In this document: piece by piece, positions 16,419-25,700 of the stretch | How positions within the stretch are numbered: position 1 is the stretch's first letter | Layout: the number at the start of each line of letters is the position of its first letter | NCBI RefSeq assembly: GCF_002085925.2 | Contig: NZ_CP053562.1 | Location: forward strand, 786,001 to 850,000 | DNA length: 64,000 bases | Reading direction: 5' to 3' | Source: Thioclava electrotropha | Lineage (GTDB): Bacteria > Pseudomonadota > Alphaproteobacteria > Rhodobacterales > Rhodobacteraceae | Notes under the pieces: generated by a model | Databases searched by the model: none | The model's input: only the letters and a program-made list of their open reading frames with translations | Told to the model about the DNA's origin: nothing | Translations under genes and position numbers: made by a program

Positions 16419-18395
16419 ATGCGCTGGCTCTTTCGCGCTCTCGCTCTCGTCGTTCTGATCGCCCTGAGCCTCGGGGGGGCGCTCCTGCTGATCCCGTCGA
16501 AGAAGATCGCCCAGATCGCCGAGGCACGGTTCGAGGCCGCAACCGGGCGCAAGATGACGCTGAGCGGGTCGGTCCATGCGACGATCTGGCCGCAGCTTGG
16601 CGTGCGCACGGGGCCGGTCGAGATCGCGAATGCGGATTGGTCCAAGGACGGGCCGATGCTCTCGGCCAAGGGGCTCCAGATCGGTGTCGATCCGGGCGCC
16701 CTGATCGGCGGCGAGATCCGCGTCTCCAAGGTCGACGTGCTCTCGCCGAACATCCTTCTCGAGCGGCGCAAGGACGGGACCGGGAACTGGGAGGTCACGC
16801 CACCGGACGCGGCCACCAGCACCCAGACCGCGCGCCCGGGCACGGGCGAGGGCGGCGGGATGACGGCTTTCAGTCTCGACAAGGCGGAGATCAGCGACGG
16901 ATCGGTGAGGTGGATCGATCATGCGAGTGGCCAGCGCCTTGCGCTCACCGGCCTCGATGCGAGCCTCGCGCTTCCGTCCTTCGACGGTCCGGCGAACCTG
17001 GACCTGACGGGGCAGGCCAACGGTAAGGCGCTGAAGGTCAATGGCACGCTCGGAAGTTTCGCGTCCTTCCTTGCGGGCGATCCGGCCCCCACCGATCTTG
17101 CGCTGACCCTCGACGCGTCGTCGATCGGCTTCAAAGGCACGTTTGGGACGGCACCCTTGGCGGCAAAAGGGGCGCTCACCGCAAGCGTCAAGGATCCAAC
17201 CGCGCTGGCTGCGATCTTCGGACAGACCGCGCGAGATCTGCCGAAGGGGCTGGGGAGTGACACGATTACCGCGAAGGGCGATGTGACACTGGGCGCGGAT
17301 GGCGCGATGCAACTGCGCGGTGGCAAACTCACGCTCGACGGCAATGCGCTGAGCGTGGCGGGCGATCTGTCCTTCGCGAAAGGCAAGCCGCGGATCGATG
17401 CCCAGATCGACGCGGGCGCGCTTGATCTCTCGGCGCTGACCGGGGCGTCGGGCAAGGCTGGCGCAGGCGGGTCCTCCTCCGGCTCTGGCTCTGGCGCCAG
17501 TGGCTGGTCAACCACGCCGATCGACGCCTCGGGCCTGAGAGCGCTGGATGGAAAGATCGCCCTCGATGCGAGTTCCATCGATTTCGGCACTGCCAAGCTG
17601 GGCCCGACCAAAGCGCAGATCACGATCGACAACGGCCGCGCGGTGGCAGATCTGCGTCAGGTCTCGGCCTATGGCGGCAGCGTCACCGGGCAAGTGGTGG
17701 CCAATGCGCGCAACGGCTTCTCGGCCTCCGCCGATCTGGTGGCCAAGGGCGTCTCGATGCAGCCGCTTCTGAGCGATCTGGCCGATTACACGCGGCTGGA
17801 TGCGAAGGCGGATCTTGCGGTGAAACTCCTGGCCTCGGGCAACAGCGAGGCCGCGCTGGCGCGCTCGCTTTCGGGCTCGGGCAATGTCGCCTTCGGCAAG
17901 GGGGCGCTGGAGGGGCTCGATCTTGTGGGGATGCTGCGCACGCTCGATCTGAACTACGTGGGGGAGGGGGCGAAGACGATTTTCGATCAGATCACCGCGA
18001 GCTTCACCATCGCCAAAGGGGTGCTGTCGAATGACGACCTTGCGCTGAAAGCACCGCTTCTGAGTGCTGCGGGCAAGGGGCGGGTCGACATCGGGGCGCA
18101 GAGCCTCGATTACACCGTCACGCCGACCGCGCTCAGCAAGGCCGATGGCACGGGTGGGGTGAAGGTGCCGCTCTCGATCACGGGGCCCTGGGCGAAGCCG
18201 AAATTCGGCCTCGATATGAAGGCGCTCTCGGGCGACAAGGTCGATGCCGCGAAGCAAGACCTGAAGGCGAAAGCGGAGGCCGAGATCGCCAAGAAGCTCG
18301 GGATCACGCCGCAGGAGGGCCAGAGCACCGAGGATGCCGCAAAGCAGAAGCTCAAGGAGGAGGCCGCGAAAGGTCTGCTGAAGCTCTTCAAGTAG
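16419..18395 (+). CDS. AsmA-family protein
   Basis: The 658-residue product has one N-terminal membrane anchor (about residues 3-25) followed by a long repetitive beta-rich periplasmic region. The start of the mature part (IAEARFEAATGRKMTLSGSVHATIWPQLGVRTGPVEIANADW) is typical of AsmA proteins, quoted here only in outline. A Ser/Gly-rich linker lies near residues 347-365. AsmA-like proteins are bridge-like lipid-transfer or outer-membrane biogenesis factors in the envelope. The gene stands alone between divergent and unrelated neighbours. Confidence 0.88.
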   Translation: MRWLFRALALVVLIALSLGGALLLIPSKKIAQIAEARFEAATGRKMTLSGSVHATIWPQLGVRTGPVEIANADWSKDGPMLSAKGLQIGVDPGALIGGEIRVSKVDVLSPNILLERRKDGTGNWEVTPPDAATSTQTARPGTGEGGGMTAFSLDKAEISDGSVRWIDHASGQRLALTGLDASLALPSFDGPANLDLTGQANGKALKVNGTLGSFASFLAGDPAPTDLALTLDASSIGFKGTFGTAPLAAKGALTASVKDPTALAAIFGQTARDLPKGLGSDTITAKGDVTLGADGAMQLRGGKLTLDGNALSVAGDLSFAKGKPRIDAQIDAGALDLSALTGASGKAGAGGSSSGSGSGASGWSTTPIDASGLRALDGKIALDASSIDFGTAKLGPTKAQITIDNGRAVADLRQVSAYGGSVTGQVVANARNGFSASADLVAKGVSMQPLLSDLADYTRLDAKADLAVKLLASGNSEAALARSLSGSGNVAFGKGALEGLDLVGMLRTLDLNYVGEGAKTIFDQITASFTIAKGVLSNDDLALKAPLLSAAGKGRVDIGAQSLDYTVTPTALSKADGTGGVKVPLSITGPWAKPKFGLDMKALSGDKVDAAKQDLKAKAEAEIAKKLGITPQEGQSTEDAAKQKLKEEAAKGLLKLFK

Positions 18396-18783
18396 GGGGC
18401 TTCTATGTTCGTGGCAGTGCTTCGTTCATGACAAGGGGTCTCGAGAGGTTCACCCCGCATGTCTGCTGGATGGGATCGTCTCATCCAGACCGTCGATCGC
18501 TCGCAGTTTCGGCAGGGGGCTGGAGCGATTTGCTTTGAGAAATGCGCAAAATGCCTCCACGCCCCCCTTAACGTCCGCTATCCGAGCCCCATTCCCGACA
18601 GGTTTGACCTGTCCGGATGTGGCGCGCTTGACGCATTCCCCTATCCCGGACTACCGTCTCACCATGAACACGAAAACCACCACGTCGGAGATTACCTGCT
18701 CGATATCGTGAGCTGCGCCCGTAACCGGGTGCCTATCGGTGTCGAGATTTCAATCAGGTAATTTTCAAGCGATGGTGGTCGCC
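18396..18783. other. Intergenic region upstream of the AAA+/phosphoesterase pair
   Basis: About 390 bases between asmA and the AAA+ gene hold no convincing gene. Inverted GACAGGTTTGACCTGTC-like symmetry is visible at about 18597-18613, which could be an operator for the following pair. The last 45 bases are in frame with the AAA+ gene, so a longer N-terminus starting with GTG at 18739 is possible. Confidence 0.35.
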
Positions 18784-19890
18784 ATGACGCAGAAGCGCGT
18801 TCAAGTTCTCCATAAAAAGCCCCTTTCAGCAAGCCTGGCCCGGTCGACGGTCATGAGCAAAACAAATACCGCTTTCGTAAAGCGGTGGGGTCGCATGTTC
18901 CCGAGCGACGAGTCTCGAGATGATTGCGGTGACATTTTCGACGGTCCGTCGAAAGAGTGGCGTGAGCGAAATAAGCGTGAAAATCATCGGATTTTTCGCG
19001 CTGTAGAGCGACTTGTCGATCAGAAATTCAGGAGCACTTTCGAGGTCGACAAGAATATCAGCGACACGTCCGTCAAACGTATGCATCACCTTTATACGCA
19101 TGGCGCTAGACTTGCGGGGCCGGAAGCCGCGGAGTCCGTTTATGATCTCGCGGCGGTGTTGCATGCGCAGGCGCCTTGGCTTGCAGAGGTGTCGACCTCG
19201 ATCATGAACCAGGGGCTCGCGCATATTGCGGCTGGAGGCGTCGGGTTGCGCTTCGACCCGATGATCCTCGTCGGATCGCCAGGATGCGGGAAGACCCATT
19301 TCGCGCGGCTTGTTGCTGAATTTGCGCGCACGCCGCGCGCGATCATCGACGTGGGGGCCGGGGGTGCCGGGTTCCGGATCGCAGGCGTTGAACATGGCTG
19401 GTCCTCTGCCAGGTCAGGAGTCCCGGTCGAGTTGATCTCGGAAACCGCGGTTGCGAACCCGGTGATCGTTGTAGACGAGGTCTGCAAGGCGGGCGGCGCC
19501 ATGCACTCTGCAGACAGGTCGGCAACGTCTCTGACAACATCGCTGCTACAGGTCCTTGAGCGGTCGAGCGCAGAGCACTTCGTCTGCCCGTTCTTGCGCA
19601 CGCGCTTCGACCTTAGCCATGTGAACTGGATCCTGACCGCTAATTACGAGCACCAGATTCCCGCGCCGCTTCTCGACCGGTGTCAGGTGTTTCGTGTCGA
19701 TGTGAGCAAGCCTGAGCACCTCGTGGCGTTCTTCAACCGTGCGGCCGGAGACGATGCCGAGCCGGGAGAGCTGGAACGCGTGGGCGCCTTCATTGAGGAG
19801 ATGTGCGATGCCGGGCGTCCTCCGAGCCTGCGGCAGATCGGGCGCCTTGCGAAAACTCTGCGCGCGACCAGACGCGACATGTTGATGTGA
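18784..19890 (+). CDS. AAA+ ATPase of unknown function (Lon-like core, no protease)
   Basis: The product is about 368 residues from the ATG at 18784 (weak GGTGG upstream); GTG 18739 and ATG 18853 are alternatives. A charged N-terminal helical region (about 1-145) precedes one AAA+ module. This has Walker A GSPGCGKTHFA, Walker B PVIVVDEVCKAGG, sensor-1 WILTANYEHQIP and an arginine-finger-like LLDRC. The layout recalls the Lon ATPase core, but there is no LonB-type protease domain. It lies 38 bases upstream of a metallophosphoesterase gene in the same direction. Base composition is visibly less GC-rich than most neighbours, a possible sign of transfer. Function unknown. Confidence 0.8.
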   Translation: MTQKRVQVLHKKPLSASLARSTVMSKTNTAFVKRWGRMFPSDESRDDCGDIFDGPSKEWRERNKRENHRIFRAVERLVDQKFRSTFEVDKNISDTSVKRMHHLYTHGARLAGPEAAESVYDLAAVLHAQAPWLAEVSTSIMNQGLAHIAAGGVGLRFDPMILVGSPGCGKTHFARLVAEFARTPRAIIDVGAGGAGFRIAGVEHGWSSARSGVPVELISETAVANPVIVVDEVCKAGGAMHSADRSATSLTTSLLQVLERSSAEHFVCPFLRTRFDLSHVNWILTANYEHQIPAPLLDRCQVFRVDVSKPEHLVAFFNRAAGDDAEPGELERVGAFIEEMCDAGRPPSLRQIGRLAKTLRATRRDMLM

Positions 19891-19928
19891 TTGCCGCCAA
19901 TTTCATCGGGAAGTGAGGAGCGGAAAGA

Positions 19929-20735
19929 ATGACGAGAGCTCTGATCGTGGCGGATCTTCACTTGGATATGTGGTCCGAAGCGGGTCGAGATGCCCTTGAG
20001 CGTCTCGATTTTAGCGACGTTGGGCTGATGATTGTCGCCGGGGATCTCACGAATAAACCGAAGGTCAGATGGAAGCAGGCGTTCGAGAGGATCGGGCAGC
20101 GCGTCGATCTCGAGCGCGTGTATGTCGTGCCTGGCAACCACGACTATTATCATCACGCGTTGGACGGTGATGACCGGCTCGAGCAGATCGCGCGCGACGC
20201 TGGGGTAAACTTCGCGCAGAAGCGAGAGATCATCTGCGGGAGCAAGCGATACCTTTGCTGCACGCTCTGGACGGACTTCCAAAAGGGACCTGGAACTCTC
20301 GAGAGTCGGGATCATGATGCCCGGGCGAAGATGAACGATTACCGCTACATTCGCGTGGCCTCAGCGGGCTACCGGAAAGCTCGGCCGGCTGATACGATCG
20401 CGAAACACCGCGAGCATCTCTCTTGGCTGCGCTCAAAGCTGGCCGAGGGTTTTGATGGGGAAACCGCGGTTGTCACGCATCATGCACCGACCTTTGATGT
20501 TCTCCCAGGAGAACAGAAGCTCAGCTGGTGTTATGCGAGTGACCTGACGGATCTCATTCACGAATATCAGCCGGTCGAGTGGTATTTCGGGCATACGCAT
20601 CACCGAACTGAGCTCCTTGTCGGGAAGACGCGGGTCGTGAATGTTTCGATCGGATATCCGATGCAGAACATGGGTGGCGCTGTCGAAGGTAAGAAGCCTC
20701 GGGTCCGACTGTATCCGAAGGGGCGTCGAGTGTGA
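19929..20735 (+). CDS. Calcineurin-like metallophosphoesterase paired with the AAA+ ATPase
   Basis: This 268-residue cytoplasmic metallophosphoesterase has the ordered metal ligands D-x-H (VADLHLD), GD (VAGDLTN), GNHD (VPGNHDYY), a later VVTHHAP and a final FGHTHHR. All five family motifs are intact, so it should be an active di-metal enzyme on a phosphoester. GAGGAGCGGAAAG precedes the ATG. No signal peptide is present. It probably forms a two-gene unit with the upstream AAA+ ATPase. Substrate unknown; nucleotides or nucleic acid ends are possible. Confidence 0.85.
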   Translation: MTRALIVADLHLDMWSEAGRDALERLDFSDVGLMIVAGDLTNKPKVRWKQAFERIGQRVDLERVYVVPGNHDYYHHALDGDDRLEQIARDAGVNFAQKREIICGSKRYLCCTLWTDFQKGPGTLESRDHDARAKMNDYRYIRVASAGYRKARPADTIAKHREHLSWLRSKLAEGFDGETAVVTHHAPTFDVLPGEQKLSWCYASDLTDLIHEYQPVEWYFGHTHHRTELLVGKTRVVNVSIGYPMQNMGGAVEGKKPRVRLYPKGRRV

Positions 20736-20915
20736 GTTCAGCTTTTTCGTGGGAAAGAATGGGGCGCATGGTTTGGTGCCCTTGCGGGTGAAACCTCGCT
20801 TCCAGTGATAAAGCTGATGATTGTGTCGGCGAGATCTATGCGTCTAGACCAGCGAGCCAACCGTCCCGGCGCCTAGCTGTGCTGAAAGGCGCGGGCCCCT
20901 CCCTTTTGCTCGGGC

Positions 20916-21380
20916 CTACGCAATCGCCACCCAGAGAACATGAAGGGCCATGTAGATCACGATCAAAGAACCGATCGTGTAGAAGGTCGCCCGGACTTCG
21001 TGGGTTTGGCGCGTGGCATAAGCCAAGAAATGCGCAAGCCGTGTGGCAACGAACCCATACATCAGAGCCTGCGCGAGCCAAAGTGCGGGGTCGACCATGA
21101 CGAACAGGAAACCCGCGACCCAGAAGGCTGGAATGTTCTCCAGGTCGTTTCGATGCATGCGCCGAGACCGATCAACATAGTCGTTGATCTCAAGCTGGGC
21201 CGGGTCGGGCGCCTTATTGAGAAGGCCACTTTGAACGTCCTCCGGGCTCGCAAGCCCGGAGTTGGTTTTCTGCATCCGGTAGACCGTCATCCAGCCCTGG
21301 CCCATCACTTTGAGCACCATCAGAGCGGCTGCAATCACGTAAGTCGCAAAGACCGGATTTTCCAAGCTCAGTAGGGCCAT
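20916..21380 (-). CDS. MAPEG-family membrane protein
   Basis: This protein of about 154 residues has four hydrophobic segments and the MAPEG signature RRMHRNDLENIPAFWVAGF near residues 75-93, matching microsomal glutathione transferase 1. It probably conjugates or reduces lipophilic compounds with glutathione in the membrane. The ATG at 21380 is preferred because GGAG lies seven bases before it; another in-frame ATG is 12 bases upstream. It is convergent with the phosphoesterase gene, separated by 180 bases without a clear terminator. Confidence 0.85.
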   Translation of the reverse strand: MALLSLENPVFATYVIAAALMVLKVMGQGWMTVYRMQKTNSGLASPEDVQSGLLNKAPDPAQLEINDYVDRSRRMHRNDLENIPAFWVAGFLFVMVDPALWLAQALMYGFVATRLAHFLAYATRQTHEVRATFYTIGSLIVIYMALHVLWVAIA

Positions 21381-21437
21381 CGCATTCTCCATGGACCGCT
21401 CATTCGGGGCGCGTCACGCCGACGGAACGGCGCCTCT

Positions 21438-21773
21438 TCAAGCTGTCAGATCGTCGAGCTTGGCATCTGGTGCATTATTTTTCACCGATGTGATGCCATT
21501 CTCGCGGGCGGCTTCGCTGCTATAGGCTTCGCTGGTCCCGATAACCTGCCCGTTGGTGGCCTTGAGGTTGAACATCGGTTTGCCCGACGTCGTGGCCTTG
21601 CGCTCATAGCGCTCGTCCTGCGGCGCGTTCTTGCGCACGGATGCGATGCCCTGTTCGGCGCTTGCCTTTTGCTTATAACCCTCGCTGGCAAGGATGGTCT
21701 CACCGTTCCCGGCTTTCAGTCGAAAGCGGTATTCGCCCGCCTTGTCCTTATAGAGTTCGAATTTTCCAGCCAC
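21438..21773 (-). CDS. YegP-like DUF1508 protein
   Basis: This 111-residue cytoplasmic protein is made of two similar DUF1508 units (about 3-52 and 55-105), each with a pattern like F-x-L-K-A-x-N-G-x-x-I followed by S-E-x-Y and G-I-x-S-V-x-x-N-A. This matches E. coli YegP. The start is GTG at 21773, supported by AAGGA eight bases upstream. The function of the family is not established. It is co-directional with the MAPEG gene, 57 bases away. Confidence 0.85.
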   Translation of the reverse strand: MAGKFELYKDKAGEYRFRLKAGNGETILASEGYKQKASAEQGIASVRKNAPQDERYERKATTSGKPMFNLKATNGQVIGTSEAYSSEAARENGITSVKNNAPDAKLDDLTA

Positions 21774-21966
21774 CTGTCTGTATCCTTTTGAAAACTGCTT
21801 ACGCGATCAATGTGAAGCGAGCAGTCCTTCGTTGGCAATGCCTTTCGGATACCCCCAATCGCCCACACGGCCAAATTGCAGGGCCATTCGTTCGACGTTG
21901 AGCGCAATCAATGTGGCGATGCGCCATCGCTGTGATGCTGAAGCGTGAACACCGAGGGAGTATGAC

Positions 21967-22497
21967 ATGGTCAAGAAAATTCTCATCGCAACCGACGGTT
22001 CGGACGCGTCAAATCGCGCGGTGGAGCTCGGGGCGGATATTGCCGCGCGCTTCAGCGTGCCGGTCGTGCTGCTCCATGTTCTTTTGCGCGATCACCTTTC
22101 GGAGGGGCTGCGGCACATGGCCGAAGTGGAATACAAACCCGCGGAGGGTGGTCGGACCCTCTTCGAAGCGGTTTCGGCGCTGCCCCATGCCCGCTTCCCC
22201 CTCGCAGATCTCATACCGAAGAACGCCCGGACCGAGGACGAATTGCTGCGCGCCGTGGCAAAGCGCATTCTCGATGTCGCGGAACGCACGCTGCATGATC
22301 ATGGCGTGGAGGGCGTGGAAAGTCTGACCGCGGATGGCGATGCCGCCCGCCGGATCGTCGAAGCTGCCGGGGACACCGGCGCAGACATGATCGTGTTGGG
22401 CGCGCGGGGGCTATCGGACCTCAAGGCGCTGATTGTCGGAAGCGTTTCTCAAAAGGTCCTGCACCTGTCTCCGGTGACCGTCGTGAGCGTCCGCTGA
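21967..22497 (+). CDS. Universal stress protein (UspA fold, ATP-binding type)
   Basis: This 176-residue single-domain USP begins KKILIATDGSDASNRAVELG. Near the C-terminus GARGLSDLKALIVGSVS fits the G-x2-G-x9-G-S/T motif of ATP-binding members. An insert of about 30 residues (roughly 40-75) is longer than in minimal UspA proteins. GGGAG lies eight bases before the ATG. It is divergent from the YegP-like gene, with 193 bases between them holding both promoters. Confidence 0.88.
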   Translation: MVKKILIATDGSDASNRAVELGADIAARFSVPVVLLHVLLRDHLSEGLRHMAEVEYKPAEGGRTLFEAVSALPHARFPLADLIPKNARTEDELLRAVAKRILDVAERTLHDHGVEGVESLTADGDAARRIVEAAGDTGADMIVLGARGLSDLKALIVGSVSQKVLHLSPVTVVSVR

Positions 22498-22667
22498 TCT
22501 CGAGACATGACCTGCGCGGAGGCGGCGGCCTCGATGGGCGTCCGAGCAGAGCTACGATCGCGGGCGCAATCGTCAACTTCTGATTATGCGCTCTGGACCA
22601 TGCCCATGGGCCGACATCAAAATCAGCCCATGGTTATCGTTCTTCGTGGTCGCGAAAGCTCAGTGGA

Positions 22668-22708
22668 CCTTCTGATTTTGTGCCGTTCTGAACTTCGAAA
22701 TCAGAAGG
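22668..22708 (-). terminator. Hairpin at the 3' end of the adhesin gene
   Basis: A perfect 11-base inverted repeat (22668-22678 and 22698-22708) with a 19-base loop overlaps the last codons and the stop of the autotransporter-like gene. The arms are AT-rich relative to the region, and no T-run follows. It could act as a terminator between convergent genes or protect the long mRNA. Confidence 0.45.
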
Positions 22709-25700
22709 AGATATGCATCGACGCTCTTACTTGTTGGCTATGTGCGGAGGCGAGGTCGGAGGTGAACTGATAGCCCAGCTCGAAGTCCATGTTCTGATCG
22801 ACCGTGCCGCGCAGCGACAGCCCGAGGGTCAGGGCATCCTGCGATTGCGTGTCCCCGGCGAAGGAGTAATCCATCGTTCCGAGATCGGCGTAACCGAGAG
22901 TTTGCGTGAAGCCACCATTGAAAGCATGCCGGTATTCCAGCTGCGCGCCGGGTGTCAGGGTCCCCCAGTCGCGACGCATGTCATATTCGGCCGTGATCCC
23001 GATGACGCTCGAAGCTGTCGTGTTTTCGAGCTTTCCGTAGTCTAGCGCCCAAACCGACGAGCCGGTTTCCGAGTAGCTGTCCAGCGACAGTTTCACCACG
23101 TCGAGGCGGCCATAGCTCGACGTGCTCCATCGTCCCAATTGCCCGAGCTGCGATAGGCCGAGCGAGCCGAAGAGCATATGGCCGCCGCGCTCGCCTGAAA
23201 GCATCACGCCGCCATCGGTCGAGTAACGGTTTTCGCGGAAGTCGAGTTTCCCATAACCGCCTGTCGCATCGAGGAAGAGATCAGGCTTCATCTGCCATGT
23301 GGCGTAGAGCGAAACGGTTTTCGCCCGGGAGCGCGACTTGCTTCCATCCGGCCCGAAGGTCGTCCGGTTATACCCGAACCCAAGCGCAGCCCCGGCGGCC
23401 ATCTCGCTGCCGAAGACCCGATCGACCCCGAGCGTGATCCCCTGCGTCGAGAGCTTGTTGGTATAGCCCCCATCGACCTGATCCCTGCCGAAATCGAGCG
23501 TGCCTGTCGCCCAGATACGGTAGGGCAGATCAGAGCCGTTCTGAGCGGGCTGCAAAGCGCGGGAAACGAGATCGATGACCTGCTCCGGCTCCGAGGAGCT
23601 CTCCGAATTGGTGGCGGCCGGATCGAGCAGGTAGTTCGTGGTTGGCGTGGTCGCCCCTTGGGCTGCCGACGCCTCCGGCGCACCGCCTGTCCCCGCAAAG
23701 GCTTGGGATGTCGTTCCCCAACCGGTGCGGTTCCCGCCCGAGCGCAGCATGCCATGAAGCGTGTCGAGACGCCGATGCGTGTTGTCGATCTGGGTTTGCG
23801 CGAAACGATGCGATGTCGAAACCTGCGAGACGATCATGCTCCGCACGGTCGGATCGAGCTCAGGGGCAGGGCGACCGTTGACGGCCAGAGGCTGTGCCGC
23901 CGAGCTTGCGGGCGCATTGGCGGCATCCCCGGAGTAATCCGCGGTGATCGAATGCGAACCCGTCGAGAGCGTGCGCGTGGTATAGCTCGCCGTCGAGCCG
24001 GATAGCGCGACCGTCGCAATCGCGGTGCCACCGTCGCGGAAGATGATGTTGCCGGTCGGCGAGGCACCGCTCGTCACACTCGCCGTCATCGTGACCGGAA
24101 CGCCTTGCAGTGCGCTGCTCGACGAAAGGGTCAGCGATACTCCGGTCGCGGCTTTCGAGACGGTAAAGCCCGCGTAGCTTTGCTGATCGGTATTCCCCGC
24201 GCCATCCTTCACCTGCACCGTGAAATCATAGGAACCGGCGGTTGTCGGCGTTCCGCTCAGGACACCACCACTGCTCAGGCTGATATTGGACGGAAGGGTG
24301 CCCGAGGCGATCGAGAACGTGTAAGGCGCGTTGCCGCTCGTGGCGGTGATCGTCTGGTTGTAGGGCGTGCCGACCATTGCGCCGGGCAGGCTCGTGGTGG
24401 AGATCACCGGCGCGGCAGCCGTCACGTTGAACGCGTAGTTTTGCGTTCCGGTATAGGGTCCCGTGCCGGTCGAGCTGTCAGTGGCGGTGATGGAAAAGTT
24501 GAAGCTGCCATAGCCCGTCGGCGTTCCGGAAAGCACGCCGCCTGACGAGAGGGTCATGCCAGTGGGCAAGGTGCCAGAAACGGAATAGGTGTAGGGGGAG
24601 GTGCCGCCACTCGCTGTGATCGTCTGGCTGTATGCCGTATTCTGCGCCGCATCGGGCAAGGTCGTTGGCGCCACGGAGATCGTCGGTTGGTTTACGGTCA
24701 GCGTGTAGGTTTTCGTGGCGCTCGCCGGTGATCCTGTGCCGGTGCTGCTGTCGGTTGCCTTCGCTGTGAAGGAGAAAGTGCCGCCCGCAGTCGGTGTGCC
24801 CTTGAGGGTCCCGGAGGTCGTGAGGTTCACCCCCGCAGGTAGGGATCCCGATTGAACTGTAAACGTGTAGGGTGCGATGCCGCCACCGGCCTTGATCACC
24901 TGACTATAGGGGCTCCCCACAGTCGCATTGGTAAGAGAGGCTGGCGAGGTAATGCTTATTGTCGCTGAGGCGATCGTCAGCGTGAAGGACTTCGTCACCT
25001 TGAAGGGCCCGTTCCCGGTGCTGGAATCGGTGCCTGCGACAGTTAACTGGAAAGTGCCGCTGACCGTGGGTGTGCCGGAAATCGTGATGGATGTGCTGTT
25101 GAAGGCTGTGACGCTAAGACCAGCGGGGATGCCGAGGATCGAATAGCCGATATAGGGGGCCGTGCCACCCGAGAAGGTGAAGGTCTGGCTGTAGCTCTGT
25201 CCGACGGTTGCGCTAAACGACCCGCTGGCGGCGATGCTCAGGGTGGGATTGCTCACGGTGATCGAGGCGGTCGCCGCGTTCGAAGTTCCGGTGGAATTGG
25301 TGCCGGTATAGGAAAAGCTGTCCGCCCCGGCATAGCCGGCGGTGGGCGTGTAGCTGATCGAGGTGCCGCTGACGCTGGTCGTCCCGTGGGAGGGCTGTGA
25401 GGTCACCGCAACCGATGTCGGGGTGCCGCCGCCGGAAAAATCGAGCGGAATGCTGTTGGCGCTGCTGCCATAGGCAACCGTCTTCGAGACCGCGCCGGCC
25501 ACCGGGGCTGCAGGCCCCGAGCCGGTGTAGGCCACGGTGATGATGCCGCCGCTATAGGTCGCCGATTCGAGCCCATCGACCGTGACGATCGGAATGATTT
25601 CCAAATTCGACGTGTTGCTCGACGTCGTCACATAGCGCGCCGTGCAGGTGACAGTCGCGTTCGTCTGGTTCGTGCCTGGCGGGCAAATGGTCTGAACCGA

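Noticed and set aside
18459..18761. Hundred-residue open frame between asmA and the AAA+ gene
   Set aside because: No ribosome site, low-complexity composition unlike neighbouring proteins and no domain signal.
18784..20735. AAA+/phosphoesterase pair called as a known defence system or prophage remnant
   Set aside because: No integrase, phage structural gene, restriction enzyme or known defence domain is nearby; the pair is reported as unknown instead.
24158..25250. Repetitive DNA considered as a CRISPR-like or recent tandem array
   Set aside because: The units are about 270-300 bases, in frame, diverged and encode Ig-like domains; there are no short identical repeats with unique spacers.
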